The notes under the pieces: generated by a model | Databases searched by the model: none | What the model saw: the letters and a program-made list of their open reading frames with translations, nothing else | What the model was told of the DNA's origin: nothing | Shown here: positions 55,001 to 64,000 of the stretch, one piece after another | How the letters are laid out: every line of letters begins with the position of its first letter | Position numbering within the stretch: position 1 is the first letter of the stretch | Made by a program: the position numbers and the translations under genes | From: Macrostomum hystrix | Lineage: Eukaryota > Platyhelminthes > Macrostomidae | NCBI GenBank assembly: GCA_950097015.1 | Contig: CATNEN010000030.1 | Span: 1,039,001-1,103,000 of the forward strand | DNA length: 64,000 bases | Direction: 5' to 3'

Positions 55001-58000
55001 CGAGGGGATACTGTTAAAAAACGAAGACCTGATCTTTAGTGGCCTCACGCCGAGCAGCTAAGGGGGGGGCAGAGCGCGGGTGGAATTCTGCATGGTCCCA
55101 AAAGAGAGAGAAAGAGAGAGCGGAGGCGGTACCGATGCGTTATGCATTCGCGACTTATTCCGGCAAATGGCCCCCGCCCCACTCCACATCAAAATCGCTG
55201 CGTACCACACAGAGAGATACAGACATAGAGATGCTAAAAGAGAAAGTCAATCGAGGGGAAACTTTGCGAGATTTGGAAATGGGAGGAGGGGAGATGAGAG
55301 GGGTGGGTTAAGAGAAGGAGGGGAGGAGGGGATAAGGCACCTCTTGCCCTGAGGTGGAGGCCTCGGCAGCGCCGGTGCCGGCGGAGAGTGGGCCCGCAGG
55401 TGTCAATCAAAGCGGTTCGGTCGATTTCAAGTGTCAATCAGAGCTAGGACAGGGGCGATACACACAAGTCATTAGTTTCGTATACAGGGAAAGGGGAAGA
55501 GAGATGAAGAGAAGGAAAAGGGCCTCGAAGGCGGGCAAAAGCGGTGCAGCAGTCGCAGCCGGGATCTGGGATAATGAAGCCGTGCCCCCCTGCCGCAGAA
55601 GTCAGGAAGGTGGCACACACACAGAGAGAGAGAAAGTGAAGTGCGGGAAAAATTTTGGGAAATTTCGGAAACGATGGGATTTAATAAAAACAATGGCCAG
55701 GCTAGTACAGATTGAGTACCAGTTTGTCGGGTGTGCCTACTCAAGACCGCATTCCTCTTACAGGTCTTATACAAAATCTGCAACCTAAATTCAAGGCGCA
55801 GGCCCTTGTCAAGGTTGCAAAAGCCATTAGTGGGTGCAAAGTGCATTGGGAGGACAGTTCTATTTCAACTGAATAATAACCCTCAGGTGAAAATTGATCC
55901 ATTGATTTTAATTGACTTTGGGGCTGCTACCGCTATTGAAAGTATTAGCTTAGCGGAATTTATAACCTGGCTTAGCGTGATACCGGGATTCAATGAATAA
56001 TTTTCCGCTTTCAAGTTATGAGTTAATACTTAAATTAACTTTGCCAGCGGGTGATTCCCAGATAGAAATCAGCAGGTTCAATTATCGAATTGTTAACAAA
56101 GGAATAGCTATTCATTCATAATCATAGATCAGACCGGGGCTTTGAGGGACGGATTTACTTCCACCCAACCTCCACCCGCGAGAACAAGTCAACATGCTCA
56201 AAATTGACAGTGTCAGTTTGTCAAAGTAGAAAGAGAAACACGAGTCAAGATAACGAGTAGATTAGTCGGTAGGATCAGCACAATTAATTTTTTTAAGACG
56301 ACTAAAAATGTGTTTTTTGGTAAGAGCGCTGGAAAGAAGGAGAAAATTAGTTGTTAAAATATATCCAAATTCTTTATCTTTTAGAGACTAGACAGGCAAG
56401 GATATCAGTGTTAATATAGAAGACCTGTAGTCGCTGCTGCTGCAGTTGCTGCTGCTATTGTACAAGTTTGACGCAATGCTGTTACTAAACCGCTCGCACA
56501 CTGCAGGGGGAGGCAGAACCACAGATAGAAAGACCCCTGTGACTTTGCGCTGCTAACCCCTCCGCCTCCGCCTTCGAGTGAGACTTTTGATTGACAACCG
56601 TTTTACACCCTCTTGACAAAGACTCTAGTGGGACCCCCTCTACAAACACGACGCATCGAGTGTTATCTCATCAATGCTTACATATCTTCAATCTCCAGGT
56701 GTCGAATAGTAGATGAAGCTAAAGAGGTCACAAATTGCAGTATCAACACACACACACACTCTCTCTCTCTCACCTCTCGCTCTCTTTTTCCGTTCTGTTT
56801 TAAAGGCGCGCATGAGAGAGCGGGCCAGGCGGTCAGGGTCGGTTGGAAATTAAGTTTATTAAATGAATTCAGCTTCACTTGGTCATCAACGCTAAGATAA
56901 TTTACTGCATGCCCAGCTTAATCCAAGTTAGAGTTGGTGGCCCAATTAAAAACAATATAGAGACCCGCGTTTAACTCACTCATGGGAAAATGTATGTTTT
57001 TATTCTCGTTCTGCTTATGCAGCTAACCGAACAAGAATTGTTAATGCAACAACAGTGAAAGAATTCAAAGCTCACTCACCACCAGATGCTGGAACAGCCA
57101 CTGCTTCATAATCTGGGTGGCCCGCTTTGGTAGTACGCCGCGTTTCTGCTTATTCTTGTCGTCTAGAGAGTCAGTGGGACTGCCCAACTGCTGACCGTGA
57201 TGATGGTGATGATGCGGGCCCCCGTGCTGATGCTGATGATGATGCAACGGCAGCGGGATGTGCGACCCCAGACCCGGATGATGACCGGCGGGCCCGGACA
57301 AAGCTGACGGATAGGCGTAATGGGGATAAGCTTGGCCGCTGCCGCCGCCGCTGCCACCACCGCCCAGGTGGTGATGATGCTCTAGCGGCTGCTCGGGATA
57401 CAGGTGAGACGGATGCGCGTAGAAGCCGTTCTGATGGCCAGACGGACCGCCGCTGCCTCCGCCACTGCCTGAATGAACGGCCGCTGCTGCTGCGGCTGCG
57501 GCAGCCGCCGCCGCGTTGGCCGCCGCGTGCTGCGAATGGTGCGGGCCGCCGGCAGCCGTGGTCGACGGGGAGGCGTCGCCAGACTCGGAGCTTGGCGAGT
57601 TGGGCATGGAATCTGCAAGCATTGGGGTTGGAATGTGGGTCAGCTGCAGAGTCTGGAGTGAGGAAGTGTCGCAATTAAATTAGGATTAAAGTTGAGAAAG
57701 GGAAGCAATATACAGAGCACAAAAATTTGCCAAACAAATCGTCGAGTCCGCTAACCTTGCTGAAGAAAGTCGGCCTGCTGATAACGGCACCGCACAGTGT
57801 TGATGTACCTCGAGCAAAAGTCCCGACAAAGTTCGTTAACCTTCTCCAGCTCGATTATGTGTATGCCCAGAACCTGTACAGCCTCCACCATCAGCTGGTC
57901 AAGTTCGGGATTCGAGCCGCCGCCGCTGTCGCTGCCAGATGCCGCCGTTGATGATGTAGCGGACGAGTCCGCCGGCTTCTGCTGCTGCTGCTGGTGCTGC

Positions 58001-58195
58001 TGAAGAAATGCCTGCACATCAGCGTCTAAGGACTCCCGGCCGGAGGTCTGCGTGTCCAGCTGGGCCGTGGAGGTTTCGCATCGTTCCAGCACGCTGGCTA
58101 GCAGCGGGAACAGCGGATGGGCGTAGATGCACTTCTTCTCGCCCTCCTGCTGCGGATGCGCCGCGGCCAGCTCCACGGAGGTCAGGGTGCGGGCG
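46021..58195 (-). CDS. PKNOX1: PKNOX/Prep TALE homeobox transcription factor, last four coding exons
   Basis: Exons (minus): 58195-57756, 57612-57080, 47012-46226 and 46103-46021 join in phase to 613 codons ending at TGA; the 5' coding exon is not found. The first holds the Meis/PKNOX N-terminal domain that binds PBC partners ([15 protein letters not shown], and after a Gln/Ser/Gly insert [31 protein letters not shown]). The second has poly-Ala, Gly/Ser and His-rich tracts, then the homeodomain start ([20 protein letters not shown]). The third completes it across a 10-kb intron ([26 protein letters not shown]), followed by [11 protein letters not shown], a PKNOX hallmark absent from Meis. An acidic Asp/Glu/Gly tract and a short last exon ([17 protein letters not shown]) finish it. 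The homeodomain has the 3-residue TALE loop. A nuclear DNA-binding cofactor of PBX. Confidence 0.93.
47122..47453 (+). mobile_element. SINE family 1 copy in the PKNOX homeodomain intron
   Basis: Matches the 45282 copy throughout (GGCAGAGCGGTCTAACGCGT, GCAGCCGCGGAGAGAAGG, AAATGATGTGCCATTG, ATTATTATTA tail). Flanked by AGGTTCG at 47115-47121 and 47454-47460, probably part of its target duplication. A reversed family-2 tail fragment (CAGTCCGTGGACTG) follows at about 47495. Confidence 0.85.
47461..49145. other. PKNOX homeodomain intron, single-copy part
   Basis: No exon seen. A GGC-rich microsatellite lies at about 48171-48207. The remaining ORFs have no family resemblance. Confidence 0.4.
49150..49765. 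repeat. 29/31-bp two-part minisatellite, PKNOX intron
   Basis: About 6 copies of a 29-bp unit (CTCAACCTGAGGATCTGGGA plus GGATGGCTG) are followed from about 49360 by about 13 copies of a 31-bp unit sharing CTCAACCTGAGGATCTGG but ending AAGAGTGAAGTAG. The array switches subtype once, with a hybrid junction at about 49335-49365. Confidence 0.93.
49770..53010. other. PKNOX homeodomain intron, 3.2 kb without tandem arrays
   Basis: Mostly AT-rich single-copy DNA; a (CAG)n-type microsatellite lies at about 51018. No exon or SINE seen. Long array-free intron of a developmental regulator, so cis-regulatory elements are plausible, but none can be named from sequence. Confidence 0.35.
53015..54230. repeat. 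20-bp minisatellite, PKNOX intron
   Basis: About 60 copies of AGAGGTAGAGTGAGAGGAAG with AAGATAAG, AGATGTAGTG and AATTAGAGGAGG variants, interrupted once by GAGTAGAGTAGAG-type slippage (53525-53565). Purine-rich on plus; Ser/Leu ORFs on minus are artefacts. Confidence 0.95.
54231..57079. other. PKNOX homeodomain intron, 5' part
   Basis: Single-copy DNA, G-rich at 55040-55360, with a CA/CT microsatellite at about 56745-56775. Several ORFs up to 144 codons (55354-55788 on plus) lack any recognisable domain and are probably chance frames in GC-richer sequence. Confidence 0.4.
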
Positions 58196-60160
58196 CTGCG
58201 CGTTGTTGAAAAGAAAGCGGCGATTTTTTTGTTATTAGGATCAGAACAAAAATGAGATTTCGAACTGCTCAGAGAGGATTTAAAATTCTTCCAGAAAGCT
58301 GTCAATCTCTTCAGTTAGGTTCAGTTAAAACCTGCTAAAAGTATAAGCCATCAGCGCATTTTATCTTTCATTGCCGATATAAGCAATCATCGCTCAATCG
58401 CTTTCCCTGTCCTTTCCGTTCCTGACGCATCTCAGCGTGCCTACAATATCCGCAGGCAATTTATCCCACCCACACCACCGCCATCGCGCAAATTCCTCTC
58501 AAATAGGCGAGATGGTTTTGGGGAGAAAAAGAAAGATTTGAAGTGGGGAGTTAAAACGCGAAGCCAAGATTGACAAGTTTGAAATCGGATGCAGACTCTG
58601 GGAGGCCGAAATGAGACAACAGGAAAGTGGGCGCGAGGCGGTTTTCTAGGAAGACAAAAATCTCTTTTCTCGCGCTTGTCTTTCAAAATTCTCATAATAC
58701 TCCAAAGACTCTGACAGGTAAACAGAGAAGATAACCATCTGTTTTTTCCCACACTTTTCTTTTCTCAAAGACAAAATCGGTTGCGCTGCTTCTCACCAGC
58801 GGGAGTTTGAGTTGCCAGGCTAAAAATGTTAGTATCGATTCTTTCGCTGTTTTTCAAAAGTGATTTGAATGCAGAAATTTTGTCAAGTCGCGAGCAGGCA
58901 AAGAGAATAAAAAAACTGAGAATTGTGCACATGATGATAGCAGCAATTCAGCCAAATGCCAGCACTCCACTGTTGTATACAGATAAACATCGACACACTC
59001 GATTGCAGGATTAGACGGAGATGTAAGTTTAATTCAAGAGCATCACAGCCTCTTATAGGAAAGTCATGATCTGCCAGAAAAAATCCCATTATTCCCATCC
59101 ACGCATTAGTTGGGATTTGGTGGGGCAAGTTGATCGCCGCAGGAGGCGGTGTTACGGAGGCCGCCGTAAATATCCCTTCCGACTGCACCCGGATCCCATC
59201 ATTCCCTATATAGTATTGCGGAAGGGCTGAACGAATGAAGCCTTTGTTACGTCACCGCTACACCCACATTCCAGCACCGAACACAACAGCCTTCCCTGTT
59301 CCCACCGATGTCAGTCGGCGGCCATCTAACGCGCAGTCTAAAGATTTCCAATTGCATTTATTTTATATAGACGGGAACTGCAAGAGATACTCTCACTTCC
59401 CCTGGTCTCAAACTATAGATATCGTTTTCTTTCTATTTCTTCTTCTTCATCTAAACATTTTTTGCAGTTTCCGAACGGTTGGTGGGGATAACTAAAGTTA
59501 GAGAGAGAGAGAAATATATAAGAGCAGGCCTCTTCAGCGGTGTCCATCAACTGACCCCTACTCTACTCAGCTCGGCTGGCGGGCCGGCGGGCGGGCGGGT
59601 GCCGCTATTCATGATTTCCATTTGAGAAAGCGAAAGTAGGAGATAGAAGGCAAGAACCACACCCTCCAAGCAGCGGTAAGGGGATCGAGTGTCTCTCTGT
59701 TCCTCGGAAGGGGAAGTGAAACCTCAGCGCCGCCCGCTTTCTCAATCCTCATTCTCTCAATTGGGCACAGTGTTCTAGGATTGGCAAAACAGTGATTGAC
59801 ACAAACTTATAATATGGCCGGAGGCACCGCCAGGTCGAAGGACCTCAATTATGAGGGCTCCGCCCACTTTAACCCGCTCCCTCCGCCCGGCCCCGCAGCC
59901 CTTTGACTCAACAGGAAACTGAATACTCGCCTTAGCAACATACGGACGGCTTAAGCACTGCGAACATTCCGCTTGCTAGTTGGACAGGCCAGATTATAAG
60001 AAAGAATTTGCGAATGGAAGATACATCAAGAATTAAAAAATTCTACCTTTATTGAGCTAAATATTATCATAGCATTGCAGTATTGAGATAAGAAATATAA
60101 TTATGTAAATTGTGCAAGAACAAGTGACTGATTGACTGAAATGAAAGCTGAGCTAACAAC
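58196..60160. other. Upstream PKNOX intron or flank; no exon recognised
   Basis: The exon starting at 58195 needs a preceding exon leaving two codon bases, so transcription must come from further right. No ATG-containing exon with PKNOX resemblance was found here. A GC-rich block lies at about 59570-59610. Confidence 0.35.
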
Positions 60161-60162
60161 TG

Positions 60163-61588
60163 AGTGAAACAGTGAGTGAAAGAGTGAGTGAAACAGTGAG
60201 TGAAAGAGTGAGTGAAACAGTGAGTGAAGGAGTGAGTGAAACAGTGAGTGAAGGAGTGAGTGAAACAGTGAGTGAAGGTGTGAGTGAAACAGTGAGTGAA
60301 GGAGTGAGTGAAACAGTGAGTGAAGGAGTGAGTGAAACAGTGAGTGAAGGAGTGAGTGAAACAGTGAGTGAAGGAGTGAGTGAAGCAGTGAGTGAAGGAG
60401 TGAGTGAAACAGTCAGTGAAACAGTGAGTGAAGGAGTGAGTGAAACAGTGAGTGAAGGAGTGAGTGAAACAGTGAGTTAAGGAGTGAGTGAAACAGTGAG
60501 TGAAGGAGTGAGTGAAACAGTGAGTGAAGGAGTGAGTGAAACAGTGAGTTAAGGAGTGAGTGAAACAGTGAGCGAAGGAGTAAGTAAAACAGTGAGTAAA
60601 GGAGTGAGTGAAACAGTGAGTGAAGGTGTGAGTGGAACAGTGAGTGAAGGAGTGAGTGAAGGAGTGAGTGAAACAGTGAGTGAAGGAGTGAGTGAAACAG
60701 TGAGTGAAGGAGTGAGTGAAACAGTGAGTGAAGGAGTGAGTGAAACAGTGAGTGAAGGAGTGAGTGAAACAGTGAGCGAAGGAGTGAGTGAAACAGTGAG
60801 TGAAGGAGTGAGTGAAACAGTGAGTGAAGGAGTGAGTGAAACAGTGAGTGAAGGAGTGAGTGAAACAGTGAGTGAAGGAGTGAGTGAAGGAGTGAGTGAA
60901 ACAGTGAGTGAAGGAGTGAGTGAAACAGTGAGTGAAGGAGTGAGTGAAACAGTGAGTGAAGGAGTGAGTAAAACAGTGAGTGAAGGAGTGAGTGAAACAG
61001 TGAGCGAAGGAGTGAGTGAAACAGTGAGTGAAGGAGTGAGTGAAACAGTGAGTGAAGGAGTGAGTGAAACAGTGAGTGAAGGAGTGAGTGAAGCAGTGAG
61101 TGAAGGAGTGAGTGAAACAGTGAGTGAAGGAGTGAGTGAAACAGTGAGTGAAGGAGTGAGTGAAACAGTGAGTAAAGGAGTGAGTGAAACAGTGAGTGAA
61201 GGAGTGAGTGAAACAGTGAGCGAAGAAGTGAGTGAAACAGTGAGTGAAGGAGTGAGTGAAACAGTGAGTGAAGGAGTGAGTGAAACAGTCAGTAAAGGAG
61301 TGAGTGAAACAGTGAGTGAAGGAGTGAGTGAAACAGTGAGTGAAGGAGTGAGTGAAACAGTGAGTGAAGGAGTGAGTGAAACAGTGAGTGAAGGAGTGAG
61401 TGAAACAGTGAGTTAAGGAGTGAGTGAAACAGTGATTGAAGCAGTGAGTGAAACAGTGAGCGAAGCAGTGAGTGAAACAGTGAGTGAAGGAGTGAGTGAA
61501 ACAGTGAGTGAAGCAGTGAGTGAAACAGTGAGTGAAGGAGTGAGTGAAGGAGTGAGTGAAACAGTGAGTGAAGAAGTAATCGAATGAG
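60163..61588. repeat. 24-bp (2 x 12) minisatellite upstream of PKNOX exons
   Basis: About 59 copies of GAGTGAGTGAAACAGTGAGTG AAG-type 24-mers, themselves two 12-mers (GTGAGTGAAACA and GTGAGTGAAGGA). Occasional 12-mer phase slips occur (60415, 60655, 60890). Long open frames on both strands (286 and 516 codons) are period-3 artefacts. Confidence 0.95.
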
Positions 61589-62280
61589 CGAGTGAATGGC
61601 ACAATACTGACGATCAAACGGGGCTAACAGATGACTACAAAGGCAGTCCTAAGCAAGTCATTTTCGATAGCAGTGTTTTTGTACTAGCACACAATGAAGC
61701 TACAATTTTTGCAACAGATTCTCAACACCCAGCGGGACTGACGTAACCTCGCTTTTACAACTGTAAATATTTTGGCTAATTCAATAATTCAATAGAAAAT
61801 GAATGCAGTCCGCTTGCCGCAATGCACAATGACTCGAGTTAGAATTGAAAAAGTCAGAACACTAGCCGAGTGATATAATGCGTTGAGCACGCAACTAGAT
61901 TCAATTGGGCAGTTGGAAACGTAGGCACCATACGGTGGGGAAGCGACCAACAAAGAGGATTGCTGAACTGGGACGGGGAAGAATTTGGGAGAACAGCCTG
62001 TGCGCTCAACAATGAGGAGCAGCTTAACAGACAATAAAAGCCTCGAAAAGGACTCGGGCCTCCCAAACTGTCTAATGATTATATTCCGACTAAACAGACT
62101 AGATTGAGACCAGAAAGATCAGAGGACTTTGAATAGCTGCGGATTTACTGTGGATTGCAGTCGGTTGGGAGAAGAATGTAAAAATCGTATTAGGTAAGTG
62201 GAGTTTAGCACCTAAAAAAATTGGGCCAGATAAAGGGGAGGGGCAGAGAAGGATTGCTCTTATAACTGCGGTATATGGCG

Positions 62281-62312
<32 letters not shown>

Positions 62313-62585
62313 TCCACAAATTCATACAGTCCGGTTCGCGTGATTCACAGGCCCACATGCATTTGACATATGCTCCTTCTCTCTCTCTTTCTCTCTCTCT
62401 CTCTTCCACATTCCCCTATCCCAGTGCTGCAACAGGTGTAGCTTCAAGCCAAAGCTATAGACATGAGGATACAGTTCAACAACACATGTGCAACTATCTT
62501 ATAGGCTATATAGGGTGACCGCCTAGACAGAATAAAAGAGAAGGAAAAAATTGTTCTGCTAGAAAATATTATTAAAAAAGTGAAG
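61589..62585. other. Single-copy stretch with microsatellites
   Basis: No exon recognised. A run of ten CAG triplets occupies 62282-62311 and a CT-rich run about 62373-62405. Confidence 0.5.
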
Positions 62586-63030
62586 CGTTTCGGAGTTGAG
62601 CAGCTTGGTTGAAAGAGTGTGGTGTCGGAGTTGAGCAGCTTCAGTCGGATGAAAGCGTGTGGCTGCGGAGTTGAGCAGCTTCGGTCGGATGAAAGAGTGT
62701 GGCTTCGGAGTTGAGCAGCTTCGGTCGGATGAAAGCGTGTGGCTTCGGAGTTGAGCAGCTTCGGTCGGATGAAAGAGTGTGGCTGCGGAGTTGAGCAGCT
62801 TCGGTCGGATGAAAGAGTGTGGCTTCGGAGTTGAGCAGCTTCGGTCGGATGAAAGCGTGTGGCTGCGGAGTTGAGCAGCTTCGGTCGGATGAAAGCGTGT
62901 GGCTGCGGAGTTGAGCAGCTTCGGTCGGATGAAAGCGTGTGGCTGCGGAGTTGAGCAGCTTCGGTCGGATGAAAGCGTGTGGCTGCGGAGTTGAGCAGCT
63001 TCGGTCGGATGAAAGAGTGTGGCTTCGTGG
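62586..63030. repeat. 40-bp minisatellite
   Basis: About 11 copies of a 40-bp unit containing GAGTTGAGCAGCTTCGGTCG and GATGAAAGCGTGTGGC, differing mainly at CTGCGG/CTTCGG and GCGTGT/GAGTGT. The minus-strand ORF is a frame-cycling artefact. Confidence 0.93.
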
Positions 63031-63679
63031 CTTAGGAAGTTTCTATCATGTGAAAGCAGCCCAATAAACAACTTTACCAATATAGTTAAATTATATGATT
63101 GTTATTGCAGAGTCTAAAGTGTCCAGATTTTGCTTAATTCAATTGGTAACTTTTCTTACGCCAGCGGCCCGAGTTTAAAATTACTAAAAAATCAGCTCAA
63201 CACAAACACAGCCCCGTTTGGAAAGCATACGTTGCAGCCAGTCCCTTGTTCTTCAACAGCACCAGCAATATATTCTTTGAGCTGCACTGGCAAGATCAGG
63301 CCTGTCAATCAACTGGCCGCGCGTGCATGTGGCCAGCGCAGGTGGTCAGTGTGCTGAGAACTAAATTAGCAGCAAAGTCTTATCTGTGAAATGTGTCTGA
63401 GGTCTGTCTGCGCCCTAGCCTACAAATTGGGGTTGGCTAACACACACACATGCGCATAGAATCCTCTATGCCTATCTCACTTCAGTTAGTCCAGTACATT
63501 AAAAAAACCTATTTGAATTTGAAAAGGCGTTGAAGGGTGGAGAACAGAACGGATAAAAAAGCCATGGCACTATAACAGAGGCTCCGCAAGCTCATGTGCC
63601 AAGCGTGAGAAGGATAGAATTAAAGAAAAGACAACAGCGGTGCCAGAGCTAACAGAGTTGAGATGACAAATAACGGAAG
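63031..63679. other. Single-copy stretch; nothing recognised
   Basis: No gene, SINE or array recognised between two minisatellites. Confidence 0.35.
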
Positions 63680-64000
63680 ATGAGACAGCTGAGAAATGAG
63701 ACAGGGGAGAGATGAGACAGGGAAAGATGAGACAAGATAAAGAAGAGACAGTGTAAAGATGAGACAGGGGAGAGATGAGACAGGGGAGAGATGAGACAGG
63801 GGAGAGATGAGACAGCTGAGAAATGAGACAGGGGACAGATGAGACAGCTGAGAAATGAGACAGGGGACAGATGAGACAGTTGAGAAATGAGACAGGGGAG
63901 AGATGAGACAGTTGAGAAATGAGACAGGGGAGAGATGAGACAGTTGAGAAATGAGACAGGGGAGAGATGAGACAGTTGAGAAATGAGACAGGGGACAGAT
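63680..64000. repeat. GAGACAGGGG-family minisatellite, running off the window
   Basis: About 20 units: GATGAGACAGGGGAGA, GAGACAGCTGAGAAAT, GAGACAGTTGAGAAAT and GAGACAGGGGACAGAT. In the right half they alternate as a dimer of about 32 bp. Fifth locus of the dispersed family; its right edge is outside the window. Confidence 0.93.

Noticed and set aside
55039..55788. Cluster of plus-strand ORFs up to 144 codons
   Set aside because: Overlapping frames in G-rich intron sequence with simple-repeat patches; no domain, no consistent splice structure.
57127..57678. 183-codon plus-strand and 167-codon minus-strand frames in the PKNOX exon
   Set aside because: Shadow frames of the GC-rich PKNOX coding exon 57612-57080.
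60067..61617. 516-codon minus and 286-codon plus open frames (HCFTHSFT and VSEGVSET repeats)
   Set aside because: A 24-bp tandem repeat with period divisible by 3; both strands are open, as expected of a stop-free unit.

Overview
This is a window of animal nuclear DNA. Genes have many introns with GT-AG boundaries, and there are tRNA-derived SINEs, a hAT-like element and an extreme load of minisatellites (by eye 20-25 kb of the 64 kb). The gene set (a mitochondrial carbamoyl-phosphate synthetase, RILP-like, EB1, PKNOX/Prep and a NACHT/WD-type protein) marks it as a bilaterian. The repeat-saturated introns would suit a free-living flatworm or another spiralian, but that placement is inference; no species-specific marker was recognised.

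Layout. (1) 609-2933, minus: four N-terminal coding exons of an NWD-type (NACHT/WD repeat) protein whose 3' part lies left of the window. (2) 5467-17560, minus: a complete 13-exon carbamoyl-phosphate synthetase of about 1501 aa with a mitochondrial leader. It keeps the glutaminase cysteine that mammalian CPS1 has lost, so it is CPS III-like. (3) 20240-36607, minus: a RILP-like gene with RH1, coiled coil and RH2 domains, a VQGP motif and a 58-nt last exon; one small exon between 24.8 and 27.5 kb is still unlocated. (4) 38944-41147, plus: a complete 4-exon EB1/MAPRE gene (293 aa) ending in EEY. (5) 46021-58195, minus: the last four coding exons of a PKNOX/Prep TALE homeobox gene; its 5' coding exon was not found. 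RILP-like and EB1 are divergent and share a 2.3-kb spacer without arrays; EB1 and PKNOX are convergent.

Almost every intron or spacer above about 500 bp carries its own minisatellite, with periods of 10 to 60 bp. Several units contain recognisable signals: perfect 5' splice consensus (41.6-43.4 kb, minus strand), the host exon's own donor (1.8-2.8 kb), TGACTCA AP-1 sites (22.1-23.3 kb), an inverted nuclear-receptor half-site pair (16.2-17.0 kb), kappaB-like decamers (19.2-19.7 and 27.8-28.3 kb) and tRNA B-box motifs (7.5-7.9 kb). One minisatellite family (core GAGACAGGGGAGAGAT) recurs at five loci; at one it sits inside a hAT-like element with an 8-bp target duplication, and at a second it abuts a solo copy of that element's terminus.

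The genes do not form a pathway. CPS acts in mitochondrial nitrogen metabolism, RILP-like and EB1 in vesicle/cilium and microtubule traffic, and PKNOX in transcription. All exon boundaries were derived by hand from splice consensus, reading phase and family resemblance; array boundaries and copy numbers are approximate.
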